From Terriglobales bacterium (GTDB taxonomy: Bacteria > Acidobacteriota > Terriglobia > Terriglobales > Acidobacteriaceae): a stretch of DNA of 48,798 nucleotides. The position numbers and the translations under genes are program-made. The stretch spans positions 1 to 48,798 of the forward strand of contig DASSIZ010000079.1 in assembly GCA_035691485.1 (NCBI GenBank). The letters are read 5' to 3'. Numbering within the stretch: the first letter of the stretch is position 1; each line of letters starts with the position of its first letter. This document shows positions 8,027 to 18,049 of this stretch, in pieces. The notes below the pieces were generated by a model, which saw only the letters and a list, made by a program, of their open reading frames with translations, made no database searches and was not told the DNA's origin.

Positions 8027-8995
8027 ATGGATCTGATTTTCTGTGGCACGCCGCAATTCGCCGTCCCCACGCTGCAGGCCTTGGTGGATGCCGGGCACCA
8101 TGTGCGCCTGGTGGTGACGCAACCGGACCGTCCCAGCGGACGCGGCATGGCGGTGAGCGCTCCGCCGGTGAAGCAATTGGCGCAGATGCTGGAGCTGGAG
8201 GTCGCGCAGCCGGAAAAGATCAAGAACAACCTGGAATTCCGCGCGCTTCTGGAAAAGCTCCGGCCGGAGGCGATTGTGGTGGTCGGGTACGGGCGGATTA
8301 TTCCGCAGTGGATGATCGATTTGCCGCCGCTGGGCAACATCAACCTGCACGGCTCGCTGCTGCCAAAATATCGCGGCGCCGCGCCGGTGCAGTGGGCGAT
8401 CGCGATGGGGGAACCCGTCACCGGTGTGACCACGATGCGGATTGACGCGGGCCTCGACACCGGAGACATGCTGTTGCAGCGCGAAACGCCGATCGCCCCC
8501 GAAGACACAGCGCTCACGGTGGGGCCGCGGCTGGCCGCCATCGGCGCGCCCCTGATGGTCGAAACACTGGAAGGATTGAAATTAGGATCCATTGCGCCGC
8601 GGGAGCAGGACAATGCAATGGCGACGCTGGCGCCGATTCTCAAGAAAGAAGATGGCCTGATCGATTTCCGCCGCCGCGCGCGCGAGATCTGGAACCGGCT
8701 GCGCGGGTTTCAGCCGTGGCCCGGTGCGTACACCTCCTTTCGCGGCAAGAACCTGAACGTTTGGCAAGCGCGGGAGGATCAGGAGTCAGCGGGCGCGCCC
8801 GGCGAGATCAGGGTTGAAGGCGACCGTTTGCTCGTCGGGTGCGGCGGGGGCACGGCGCTTGAACTTGTGACCGTACAGCCGGAAGGGAAGAAGCGCATGT
8901 CGGCGCGGGACTTTGTGCATGGATATCATCCGAAATCCGGAGAACCCCTGGGAACTGATGTACCCAGAGACACAGAGGCACAGAGCCAGCCATAA
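8027..8995 (+). CDS. fmt: Methionyl-tRNA formyltransferase
   Basis: A 322-residue enzyme that transfers the formyl group of 10-formyltetrahydrofolate to Met-tRNA of initiation. The N-terminal Rossmann-like catalytic domain shows IFCGTPQFAVPTL, the folate and active-site motif HGSLLPKYRGAAPVQWAI, and the DTGDML region. The C-terminal OB-like tRNA-binding domain includes RLRGFQPWPGAYT. The last ten or so residues (PRDTEAQSQP) are encoded by an 8-bp-period DNA tract with CAGAG at 8965, 8973 and 8981, so this tail seems to be an addition, not part of the ancestral domain. It follows def. Confidence 0.96.
   Translation: MDLIFCGTPQFAVPTLQALVDAGHHVRLVVTQPDRPSGRGMAVSAPPVKQLAQMLELEVAQPEKIKNNLEFRALLEKLRPEAIVVVGYGRIIPQWMIDLPPLGNINLHGSLLPKYRGAAPVQWAIAMGEPVTGVTTMRIDAGLDTGDMLLQRETPIAPEDTALTVGPRLAAIGAPLMVETLEGLKLGSIAPREQDNAMATLAPILKKEDGLIDFRRRAREIWNRLRGFQPWPGAYTSFRGKNLNVWQAREDQESAGAPGEIRVEGDRLLVGCGGGTALELVTVQPEGKKRMSARDFVHGYHPKSGEPLGTDVPRDTEAQSQP
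8961..8990. repeat. Octamer-period tract inside the 3' end of fmt
   Basis: CAGAG recurs at 8965, 8973 and 8981, an exact 8-bp step, with variable CAC/GCA/CCA filler. The tract codes for the fmt C-terminal tail and ends three bases before the stop codon. Confidence 0.65.
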
Positions 8996-9096
8996 GCAAG
9001 TTCTTCGCTGCGCTCAGCATGACATTCGTTCCGCTTTGTTCCATCTGCTTATTCACCCGTGCCTTGTTGCCCCCGTGGTAGATTTTTCCGCCGACA

Positions 9097-10428
9097 ATGC
9101 CCTCTCCCGCGCGCGAAGCCGCGTTCGACATCCTGTTCCGCGTGGAGCAGAAGGACGCGTACGCTTCCGAGTTGCTGCACTCCGAGCGTCTCGACGCGCT
9201 CTCGCCACAGGACCGTGCGCTCTGCACTGAGCTGGTGATGGGCACGCTGCGGTGGCGCTCGCGGCTTGACCTCGGCCTTGGGGCGGTTTCGTCGCAGCCG
9301 CTGGACAAACTCGATCCCGAAGTGCTGACCGCGCTGCGGCTGGGCACGTACCAGATCGCGTTTCTGCGCTTACCGGTTCGCGCGGCGGTCAACGAAAGCG
9401 TGGAACTGGTGAAGCGCGCGCGGCGGCGCTACTCGGTGCCGTTCGCCAATGCCGTGCTGCGCAAGCTCGCTGCTAAGCCCGAGCTGATGGAGCCGATCCT
9501 CTCTCCAGGACCAAAAACAGTGCTTGACCTTGCCGGGCTCTACGCGCATCCGCTTTGGCTGGCGGAACGCTGGGCGGAGCGTTACGGCATCGAGGTCGCC
9601 GAAAAAATCTGCGCCTTCGATCAGCAGCCGCCGGAAACCTCGCTGCGCTTGCGCGATCCCGCCGCTGAACAGGAACTGCTTCAAGAGGGCATCGAATTAC
9701 AGCCGGGCGCCCTGCTCACTTCCGCACGCCGCGTCAGCAAAGGGGCCATCACCCAGACGCGCGCTTTTCGCGAAGGACGCATCGCGATCCAGGACGAGGC
9801 TTCGCAACTGGTGGCGCTGCTGGTTGGCGGCGGTGAGCGGCTGCTGGACTGTTGCGCCGCTCCGGGAGGCAAGACCGCAATCATGGCGGAGCGGAATCCG
9901 GAAGCGGAGATCATCGCCGCCGACGTTCATCCGCATCGCGCTGCGTTGCTGATGGAACGCATGAGGCAATGGCCGAACGTGACGGTCATGGCGGCCAACG
10001 CCACCGAACTCGGCGTTTGCGGCCTTTTCGACGGAGTGCTCGCTGACGTTCCATGCTCCGGCACCGGCACCCTGGCACGGAACCCGGAAATCAAGTGGCG
10101 GCTGACGTCCGACGATCTGTCGGACTTGCACGGCCGCCAGGCGGCAATTTTGGGCGCGACCCTGCAGCACGTGCGTGGCGGGGGAATCATGTTGTATTCC
10201 ACCTGCTCGCTGGAGCCGGAAGAAAATGTGCAGGTGGTGGAGGAAGTATTGCAGTCGCGTCCGGACTTTCGAATCGTGGACTGCCGCGGCGAACTGGAGC
10301 GGTTGAACGATTCCGGCGAACTCGCGTGGGGGGACCTTGATTCACTGCTGGACGGGCCCTACTTGAGAACGATTCCCGGAGTGCAGCCCGGCGACGGATT
10401 CTTCGGGGCAATTCTCGCGAAAGAGTAA
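9097..10428 (+). CDS. rsmB: 16S rRNA (cytosine-967 C5)-methyltransferase
   Basis: A 443-residue RNA methyltransferase of the RsmB/Sun family. The N-terminal 140 residues are a NusB-like RNA-binding domain (PAREAAFDILFRVEQ, ELVMGTLRWRSRLD, RRYSVPFANAVLRKL). The Rossmann methyltransferase domain has LDCCAAPGGKTAIMAE for S-adenosylmethionine binding, ADVPCSGTGTLARNPE with the proton-transfer cysteine, and YSTCSLEPEENV with the nucleophilic cysteine. It follows fmt by 101 bases. The def-fmt-rsmB order is a widely conserved translation cluster. No ribosome site is evident. Confidence 0.95.
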   Translation: MPSPAREAAFDILFRVEQKDAYASELLHSERLDALSPQDRALCTELVMGTLRWRSRLDLGLGAVSSQPLDKLDPEVLTALRLGTYQIAFLRLPVRAAVNESVELVKRARRRYSVPFANAVLRKLAAKPELMEPILSPGPKTVLDLAGLYAHPLWLAERWAERYGIEVAEKICAFDQQPPETSLRLRDPAAEQELLQEGIELQPGALLTSARRVSKGAITQTRAFREGRIAIQDEASQLVALLVGGGERLLDCCAAPGGKTAIMAERNPEAEIIAADVHPHRAALLMERMRQWPNVTVMAANATELGVCGLFDGVLADVPCSGTGTLARNPEIKWRLTSDDLSDLHGRQAAILGATLQHVRGGGIMLYSTCSLEPEENVQVVEEVLQSRPDFRIVDCRGELERLNDSGELAWGDLDSLLDGPYLRTIPGVQPGDGFFGAILAKE

Positions 10429-10481
10429 TACAGGAGCTGGGGCCAGGAGGTAGTGAGCTGGGTTAGGACTTGGGACAGCAA

Positions 10482-11201
10482 TTATTTTTGGACTTCTAAT
10501 TGCACCGCGCTGCCCGCTAAGACTTTCTGCCCCGCAGTTGGTGACTGCTTGCTGACGATGTCCGTGGCGGAAGCTATCGTAGCCGGATCCTCGGGCGCGA
10601 TGTGAACGCTGCCGACGTGCAGGCCCGCCTCGGTGATGGCGCGAGTGGCGTCGGAAAGATGACGCCCGACCAGGTTCGGCATGACAAACGCCTGCGGCTC
10701 CGCTTGCGCCGCAAACAGCAAGTTGACCTTCGGCGACGCGACTCCCTTTGCCGCGGGCGGCGGAGCTTGCGCGATCACCTGGTCCTCGCCCCCGGGAATG
10801 TGAGCAATTGCCACCGTGCCCGGTTCCAAGCCGCGCCGCCGCAGGTTGATTTCAGCCGCGCGGCCGCTCTGGCCGACAACGTCGGGAATCTCTACGTGCT
10901 GCGGCCCCAGGCTTTCCGCCAGCCGCACCCGCCAACCACGGCGAACTTTTTCCCCCGCGTAGGGTTCCTGCGACAGGATGTGTCCGATAGGGATGTCGGG
11001 GCTGTAAAAGCGGCTTTCGAATTCGACCAGCAACCCGTTCTGCGCGGCGAGCCGGTCCGCCTGCGGCGGCGTCAGGCCGACAAATTTCGGCACCACCACC
11101 TCGCGCCCGTGAATGGCGATGCGCATCGCCGTCAGCCCTGACACCAGGGCGACCATGATCAACACCAGCCCGAGGAGGAGGAATCGGAAGAATCCGCGCA
11201 T
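10482..11201 (-). CDS. Membrane-anchored protein with three PASTA domains
   Basis: A 239-residue protein with one N-terminal membrane helix (residues 6-27) and three extracytoplasmic PASTA repeats of about 65 residues, starting near VVVPKFVGLTPPQADRLA, VEIPDVVGQSGRAAEINL and FVMPNLVGRHLSDATRAI. PASTA domains bind peptidoglycan fragments or beta-lactam-like ligands in kinases and penicillin-binding proteins. Here there is no kinase or transpeptidase domain, but the gene follows the penicillin-binding protein gene in the same direction (75-base gap), so it may act as a detached accessory to cell-wall synthesis. It faces rsmB tail to tail. Confidence 0.88.
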   Translation of the reverse strand: MRGFFRFLLLGLVLIMVALVSGLTAMRIAIHGREVVVPKFVGLTPPQADRLAAQNGLLVEFESRFYSPDIPIGHILSQEPYAGEKVRRGWRVRLAESLGPQHVEIPDVVGQSGRAAEINLRRRGLEPGTVAIAHIPGGEDQVIAQAPPPAAKGVASPKVNLLFAAQAEPQAFVMPNLVGRHLSDATRAITEAGLHVGSVHIAPEDPATIASATDIVSKQSPTAGQKVLAGSAVQLEVQK

Positions 11202-11254
11202 GATTGAGTGTCACGATTGTAACGCGGGCTGGAACGTCACAAGAGTGACTTGCG

Positions 11255-11276
11255 GCAGTGTACTTGAGTACTGCAG

Positions 11277-11284
<8 letters not shown>
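11255..11284. repeat. Octamer-period palindromic tract
   Basis: GTAC occurs at 11260 and 11268, and the flanks GCAG and CTGC make an almost perfect palindrome. It straddles the end of the penicillin-binding protein gene and could act as a terminator stem in either direction. It is part of the 8-bp-period tract family. Confidence 0.5.
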
Positions 11285-13505
<2,221 letters not shown>

Positions 13506-13564
13506 GGAAGTTCCGACAGGGGCGCGAGGCCCAGAATAGCACGGCGCCGAGGCGGTTGATGAGG

Positions 13565-13771
13565 CTAGGTAACCGGCATGAAAACAGGCTCCGAAAGCGT
13601 TTTCAAGAGCCTGGTAACTTGGGCGGCGGCATCGGCGCCATATGCGCCGCGAAAGATCAGCCGTTCATTGAAGAAGAGGGGACACAGGGTGAGCTCGGCC
13701 CCTTGCAACTCTGCCATCCGCTGCAAAAGCTTGAGGGGAGTCGAGCGGTAGTCCGCCCCACGAATCTTCAA
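13565..13771 (-). CDS. Small protein coupled to a degenerate receiver gene
   Basis: A 68-residue protein whose ATG overlaps the stop of the preceding gene by four bases, which argues that it is translated. The sequence (KIRGADYRSTPLKLLQRMAE...TRLLKTLSEP) looks like a compact alpha/beta fold with no motif I recognise. Its position suggests that it works with the receiver-like protein encoded at 13768-14361. It ends 59 bases before the start of the penicillin-binding protein gene, in the same direction. Confidence 0.6.
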   Translation of the reverse strand: MKIRGADYRSTPLKLLQRMAELQGAELTLCPLFFNERLIFRGAYGADAAAQVTRLLKTLSEPVFMPVT

Positions 13772-14361
13772 GGAGCGATCTCTTCCGAGGTTGATTCGGC
13801 CTGCCGCACCGCCTCGCCGAATGAAAAGGTGACCGCCGACTCCGGCAACGAAGTGAGCTGGTGAACCACGGGTCGCGGAGGATCGGCGATGGGAGTCGGC
13901 TTAACGGCGCGCGCCAAGCCCATTCTCCACGTTGCTTCCAGGAAACCGCCGCGCTGCGGCAGGGCTTCGCAAGCGGTCGCCATCAATTGACGCAGGGTTT
14001 GTTCGTAGCGTTTCGGCGCCTCGTCGAGCATGACCGGTTGCACGGAGGGAATCGCGGACAGGTACTCGGGCTTTCCCACCAGGAAGGCCACCAGTTGATG
14101 CGGACTTTCCGTCCTGATCTCGCCGCACAGTTCCTCGGCGGCGCCGTTTTCGTGGCGCAGGTCGAACAGAACCAGGTCGTAAGTGTTCGGGTGCCACAGC
14201 ATGCGCGCATCCCCGATGTGGTTGGCGCAAATCACGTCCATCCCATGTTTGCGCAGGACGTTGGCGCGCAGGTTGTTCTTGGGACTGTGGGTTACGACTA
14301 GCAGTACGCGCTTCTGGGTGGCGGAAAGACTCGAGGCTCGCACCGGGGGTGGACGCTTCAT
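13768..14361 (-). CDS. Degenerate receiver-domain protein
   Basis: A 197-residue protein. Residues 17-125 have the receiver alternation (KRVLLVVTHSPKNNLRANVL, YDLVLFDLRHENG, LVAFLVGKPEYL). Asp67 of LVLFDL is present, and a Lys in VGKPEYL could be the conserved lysine. The acidic pair that normally binds magnesium in strand 1 is replaced by TH in LLVVTHSP. It therefore probably cannot be phosphorylated in the normal way. The C-terminal 70 residues are low in structure with no DNA-binding motif. It is translationally coupled to a 68-residue protein. Function unknown. Confidence 0.7.
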   Translation of the reverse strand: MKRPPPVRASSLSATQKRVLLVVTHSPKNNLRANVLRKHGMDVICANHIGDARMLWHPNTYDLVLFDLRHENGAAEELCGEIRTESPHQLVAFLVGKPEYLSAIPSVQPVMLDEAPKRYEQTLRQLMATACEALPQRGGFLEATWRMGLARAVKPTPIADPPRPVVHQLTSLPESAVTFSFGEAVRQAESTSEEIAP

Positions 14362-14541
14362 GACTGCTCCTGTTGTTCGGATAACCGAATTCGCGTGTGG
14401 ACAGCGAAGCTTTCGGAGTGAAAGCCGCTTAATGGCGAAGGCGCAAGGATGGAGTCTGGTGTCTTCGACTTAAGTGCTACTGCCAGTATACCCGGAAAGC
14501 GCCGGGCAGGTGATTCGGTCCGGCAATTTAGGCAAATGACA

Positions 14542-14565
14542 AGCCCGGCCGGGGGCGGCCGGGCT
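14542..14565 (-). terminator. Perfect GC hairpin after the S41-family gene
   Basis: Arms AGCCCGGCCG (14542-14551) and CGGCCGGGCT (14556-14565) pair perfectly over 10 bp around a four-base loop. On the minus strand it lies about 40 bases past the stop of the gene that ends at 14605, and the next bases are TGTCATTT. A likely transcription stop. Confidence 0.65.
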
Positions 14566-14604
14566 ACATAAATCAGGGACTTAAAGCCGCGTATTCTTTT
14601 GCCG

Positions 14605-15843
14605 CTATTTTCCCGCGGTCGCTACCTTGGCGTCGCGATTTTTCAGCACTTCGATGGCGCGCTTCAGTTGTTCGTCGTTTTGCAGAGTGCGCTGCGGTTT
14701 CTTCGGCTCTTCGCCGGCGGTGGGATTGTCTTCGTCGTCGGGCAGGACGAAGTCATCGCTGTTGTCGGCGACCATGATGTTGGGAGTCACCGCCGAATCC
14801 TGGATGGCCTTGCCGGTCGGTGAATAGTATTTGGCCACGCTCAGGATGAGGGCCGAGCCATCCGGTATCTCGATCAGTTTCTGAACCGAGCCCACCCCGA
14901 AGGTCTTGTCGCCGAGCACGTCGCCACGAGCGTTTTCCAGGATGGCAGCGGCCGTAACCTCGGCCGGACCAGCGGTGCCGCGATTGACCAGGACCACCAG
15001 CGGCAGCCCGGTGACGACCTTATTCAAATCGGCGTTGAAGACCTCTTTCGGATAGCGCTGTCCCTGGAGGTAGGTGATGATCCCGTGATTCAGGAACAGG
15101 TTCGCGGTCGCGATGCCTTCCTGCATGTCGCCTTCGGAGCAATCGCGGAGGTCAAGAATGACTTTCTTGGCGCCCTTTTTCTGGTCTTCCTTCAGCTTGG
15201 CGGCGATGTCCTGCGCCTTGCCCTTGTTGAAGGCATCCACCTTGATGTAGATGATGCCGTCTTCGAAACTCTTCTCGCTGACGTCGGGAATCTTCACCGT
15301 GTTGCGCGTGATGGTGACCTTCTGCGGTTCGGCGCGGCGCGCGCGCACCACCGCGACATTCACGTTCGAACCGGGATCGCCGGCGAGCAGCGACTGGATT
15401 TCCGCCAGCGACATCTCGCGCGTCGTACGGCTTTCGATGGCCTCAAAGATGTCGCCATTCTCGATCCCCGCCTTGTCGGCAGGACCGCCCGGGATCACGG
15501 AAATCACCGCGGCGTAACCGAAGCGCTTGGAGATGGTGGCCCCGATCTGCCCCTTGGCGTCGCTCTTGCGCGTGCGGTACTGCTTGTACTCGGCCGCGGT
15601 CAGGTAGCTGGAGTTGGGATCGAGCGATTCCAGCAGGCCATGCAGGGCCCCGTCGGTCACCTGCGGGATGTTCGGTTCCTCGACGTACTCGCTGCGAATC
15701 CGGGACAACACTTCGCTATAAACGCCAAGCTGACGGTAGGCTCCGTCATTGGAGGCGGCGCGGACACCGAGTCCCCCCGCAATGGTGAACAGAACGACGG
15801 CAATGGAGACGCCGAGGATTACCGCTTTGAGTTTCTTGGACAT
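14605..15843 (-). CDS. S41 carboxyl-terminal-protease family protein with lost active site
   Basis: A 412-residue exported protein: signal or anchor segment at residues 5-30, helical N-terminal domain, PDZ domain around 98-180 (VISVIPGGPADKAGI), then the S41 fold. In active family members the nucleophile is the middle Ser of GSASASE and the general base Lys lies in TFGKG. Here the first motif reads RGTAGPAEV, with Gly292 in the Ser position, and the second reads TFGVGSVQ, with Val317 in the Lys position. The assisting Gln321 remains. By these residues it is not a working Ser/Lys protease. It may be a scaffold, a substrate-binding adaptor or a PDZ sensor. Confidence 0.88.
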   Translation of the reverse strand: MSKKLKAVILGVSIAVVLFTIAGGLGVRAASNDGAYRQLGVYSEVLSRIRSEYVEEPNIPQVTDGALHGLLESLDPNSSYLTAAEYKQYRTRKSDAKGQIGATISKRFGYAAVISVIPGGPADKAGIENGDIFEAIESRTTREMSLAEIQSLLAGDPGSNVNVAVVRARRAEPQKVTITRNTVKIPDVSEKSFEDGIIYIKVDAFNKGKAQDIAAKLKEDQKKGAKKVILDLRDCSEGDMQEGIATANLFLNHGIITYLQGQRYPKEVFNADLNKVVTGLPLVVLVNRGTAGPAEVTAAAILENARGDVLGDKTFGVGSVQKLIEIPDGSALILSVAKYYSPTGKAIQDSAVTPNIMVADNSDDFVLPDDEDNPTAGEEPKKPQRTLQNDEQLKRAIEVLKNRDAKVATAGK

Positions 15844-16063
15844 GAAGATCCGACACCTGCTGGCTGAAGTTCCATCAATATTGAGGGGAGACGGTTGCCA
15901 ATGCCCCTCATTATACCCGTGTTTTGATGCGGCAACCCTGGGGCGCGAACCCTACTATTAATCTCCGGTACACGACCCGGCGGAGGAAGCATACCGACAC
16001 CGCGCAAGGCGCTGCGTTCCAGGCCTCACGTTGGGATGCAGGGCGTTTTCCCGGGATGAGTCC

Positions 16064-16092
16064 TTGCGCCTTTTCGGCGCGGCCCATAGAAT
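16064..16092 (+). promoter_or_regulatory. Promoter of tRNA-Met
   Basis: TTGCGC at 16064-16069 and TAGAAT at 16087-16092 are separated by 17 bases, an ideal housekeeping sigma spacing. The tRNA begins 44 bases after the -10 box. Confidence 0.65.
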
Positions 16093-16135
16093 CGTAAGCG
16101 GCCCACCGCGCCGGCCCCGGCGCGGTTTCCTATGT

Positions 16136-16212
16136 GGCGGTGTAGCTCAGGTGGCTAGAGCGAGGGTCTCATAATCCCTAGGTCGTTGGTTCGAGTCCAA
16201 CCGCCGCCACCA
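16136..16212 (+). tRNA. tRNA-Met (CAT anticodon), elongator type
   Basis: A full cloverleaf can be drawn: acceptor GGCGGTG with CGCCGCC, D stem GCTC/GAGC, anticodon loop CTCATAA, T stem GTTGG/CCAAC with loop TTCGAGT, and an encoded CCA end. The anticodon is CAT. The D-arm and loop resemble the elongator methionine tRNA; the initiator type would show three G-C pairs in the anticodon stem. Base pair 31-39 is a T-T mismatch, which is tolerated. The CAT anticodon also allows the lysidine-modified isoleucine tRNA, which I consider less likely. Confidence 0.95.
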
Positions 16213-16393
16213 ATTCCAAGGACTGCGGCAATCTGCGAACTGCTCAACAAACAACGGAGCAGAACTCCCAATCACCGGTGACTGTAAAACTCGCGGCGTA
16301 GCGGAGGGGTTGGTCCTGCACGCATTGGTGTCCGGCGCGAGCCTCCGGGCGGAGACCCGCGACGGATCCAAGATCTACAAGATCTACAAAGAT

Positions 16394-16756
16394 CTAGAAG
16401 ATGTGTTCGGCGCGATCGCCTCTGAACACTATGCGCGAAAGCACTCGCGTGTTGTTGGCACTGGTCTTGTACTCAACTTCGGTCCGGCTTGCCGCGGCTT
16501 TCAGCGGCGTGAGCGAGCACTTTACCGTCGCTGCCACGGACTTGTTGCCAACCTTGGTGAATACCATCAGGTGATCGTTGCCCTTCATCTGGTGCACGAC
16601 CGTGTAATCGCCTGCCGGCACCAGGGTCTGGCCGATCATGACCGGGTCGTAAAACGTGACCTCGCGCTTATCGGAGATGCCAAATTGATTCGCCGCCATC
16701 GCCGCGGCGCTGATGATGAGAATTACCGCAACCACTAAGAATGCCGTTTTGCGCAT
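16394..16756 (-). CDS. Secreted small protein of unknown function
   Basis: A 120-residue exported protein with a signal peptide (RKTAFLVVAVILIISAAAMA). The mature part is beta-rich (REVTFYDPVMIGQTLVPAGDYTVVHQ, LMVFTKVG, SRIVFRGDRAEHIF). A VPAGDYTV-type motif is frequent in small exported acidobacterial proteins. I chose the ATG at 16756 because a signal peptide begins there; the upstream start at 16798 adds an unlikely polar stretch. A CRP/FNR-like palindrome lies about 83 bases before the start (16839-16854). Function not known. Confidence 0.75.
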   Translation of the reverse strand: MRKTAFLVVAVILIISAAAMAANQFGISDKREVTFYDPVMIGQTLVPAGDYTVVHQMKGNDHLMVFTKVGNKSVAATVKCSLTPLKAAASRTEVEYKTSANNTRVLSRIVFRGDRAEHIF

Positions 16757-16838
16757 GAATGAATGCCTGCCTTCTGGTCTCGAGAGCTTAACCTGCATAC
16801 GGACCGAATTCAGACTAGCCCAGCGCCTGAGGGGGCGC

Positions 16839-16854
16839 AGTGATGCGGGTCACA
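16839..16854. promoter_or_regulatory. CRP/FNR-family palindrome
   Basis: AGTGA, six bases, TCACA. This matches the TGTGA-N6-TCACA pattern of CRP-type regulators at 9 of 10 positions. It lies 83 bases upstream of the start of the gene at 16394-16756. Confidence 0.45.
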
Positions 16855-17172
16855 ACCGTCATTGCGAGCGGAAAAGATGCGGCGGCAACGCCAGCCGGTC
16901 ACTGGCTCTACCGCCGCAACGGAGAGAGGTGACTTATGCGCTTCCAGGCAGTGCTCTTACGTTCGGCGCTGCTCTGGCTTGGGACCAAAACGGCAGGTTC
17001 GATAAAACTGCTCTTCTCGCATTTTGCTGCACCTGCCACGTAATGAGATGGTAATTAGCCCTGCCGGCAAAACGCCAACATGCGCCAGGGTCAATGCCGG
17101 CGTCAGGGAGGGTAATTCAGCGGTTCATTCACGCCAAATAAATGAGTCCTCGCCAGATGCGGGGAATCTAGA

Positions 17173-17302
17173 TATACTGTAGCGGCTGGTGGATTTGAAT
17201 TGATCTAAGTACGTTGCTGCCGAAGCTCTGCTGAAGCACTTCCTGTCTTAGTCCCGATTTTACTTCACCGCACAATTCAACACAGAAGAGAGCAACACGA
17301 AA
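17173..17302 (+). promoter_or_regulatory. Promoter and long 5' leader of the cold-shock gene
   Basis: A good -10 box TATACT at 17173-17178 would start RNA near 17185 and give a leader of nearly 120 bases, the kind of long, foldable leader known for cold-shock genes. An AAGAGAG ribosome site precedes the ATG. No -35 box is clear. Confidence 0.45.
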
Positions 17303-17503
17303 ATGGAACAAGGAACAGTAAAGTGGTTCAACGACGCCAAAGGTTTCGGTTTTATCAGCCGCCAGAACGGTGAGGACGTATTCGTCCACCACACCGCCAT
17401 TCAGGCACAGGGATTCCGCAGCCTCCAAGAAGGGCAAGCGGTTCAATTCGATGTCAAGAAAGGCCCCAAGGGCTGGCAGGCTGAGAACGTTCAGGTTCTG
17501 TAG
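17303..17503 (+). CDS. Cold-shock domain protein (CspA family)
   Basis: A 66-residue single-domain RNA-binding protein of the OB fold. The RNP1 motif appears as KGFGFISRQ and RNP2 as DVFVHHTAI, both with the aromatic residues that stack on RNA bases. The start [14 protein letters not shown] is typical. It acts in the cytoplasm as an RNA chaperone, melting secondary structure in cold or stationary phase. It is flanked by a long leader and a strong terminator and is therefore monocistronic. Confidence 0.96.
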   Translation: MEQGTVKWFNDAKGFGFISRQNGEDVFVHHTAIQAQGFRSLQEGQAVQFDVKKGPKGWQAENVQVL

Positions 17504-17526
17504 TACGGCGGTCGCAGAACCATTTT

Positions 17527-17557
17527 CGGGGTGGCTATGGCCACCCCGATTTTGTTT
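17527..17557 (+). terminator. Intrinsic terminator of the cold-shock gene
   Basis: A perfect 9-bp stem, CGGGGTGGC (17527-17535) with GCCACCCCG (17540-17548), loop TATG, followed by ATTTTGTTT. It lies 24 bases after the stop codon. Confidence 0.9.
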
Positions 17558-17725
17558 GCGCGCTAACAAAGAATCCCAGCGCGACCCAAGATGGAGTCTG
17601 GAATCGCTTGTGCCTGCGGCGGAGTCCTCCCGCTCCATCAGCACGACGGGAAAACAATTCAGGACGGCCATGATGACGAACGCCAGAGCGCCGCGCCGTC
17701 GCTGGCTGGCCCTGCCCAGTGGTGC

Positions 17726-17749
17726 TAAAATGTGTTCATGGCGAACACA
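17726..17749 (+). promoter_or_regulatory. Promoter and autoregulatory operator of the toxin-antitoxin pair
   Basis: The -10-like TAAAAT at 17726-17731 ends six bases before the antitoxin ATG, so the messenger would be nearly leaderless. A perfect 7-bp inverted repeat, TGTGTTC (17731-17737) and GAACACA (17743-17749), surrounds the start codon with a five-base spacer. Ribbon-helix-helix antitoxins bind such palindromes, and this one would block both RNA polymerase and the start. Confidence 0.6.
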
Positions 17750-18049
17750 AAAAGCGCAACCCTCAGTATCCGTCTGAAGCCGGAAATGAAGGAACGGCTG
17801 GCGAAGCTTGCCAAAGCTTCCGGCCGAAGCTCGAATTTTCTGATTTCTGACGCCGTGGAATCCTATGTCACTGACCAGGAGCGGCTGCTGGCGGAGGTGC
17901 GCCAGGGCGACCGGCAGGTCAACTCCGGACATTACATCCGGCATGAGGACATGAAGGCATGGCTGCTCTCCTGGGGAACGGACCATGAACTGCCACCGCC
18001 GAAATGCGTCTGCGGAAAGGCGCATGACGACGAGGCGCTGTGCCGGTAG
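17738..18049 (+). CDS. Ribbon-helix-helix antitoxin (CopG/ParD-like)
   Basis: A 103-residue protein. The N-terminal 50 residues form the ribbon-helix-helix DNA-binding fold: beta strand SATLSIRLKP, then helices EMKERLAKLAKASGRS and SNFLISDAVESYV. The C-terminal part (HEDMKAWLLSWG) would wrap the toxin. Family antitoxins neutralise the partner and repress their own promoter. The ATG at 17738 is the preferred start, since the operator palindrome surrounds it. It overlaps the toxin gene by ten bases. Confidence 0.88.
   Translation: MANTKSATLSIRLKPEMKERLAKLAKASGRSSNFLISDAVESYVTDQERLLAEVRQGDRQVNSGHYIRHEDMKAWLLSWGTDHELPPPKCVCGKAHDDEALCR

Larger units (their letters stand above)
16757..17302. other. 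Divergent intergenic region before the cold-shock gene
   Basis: It contains a CRP/FNR-type palindrome at 16839-16854, an inverted GCCGGCAAAACGCC/GCCGGCGTC segment around 17070-17105, a -10-like TATACT at 17173-17178, and the long leader of the cold-shock gene. No convincing gene was seen. Confidence 0.5.

Noticed and set aside
16147-16371. Open frame encoding a DSNQRPRDYE-like peptide on the minus strand
   Set aside because: This is the reverse strand of the tRNA-Met gene. Peptides of this wording are a known false prediction antisense to tRNAs.
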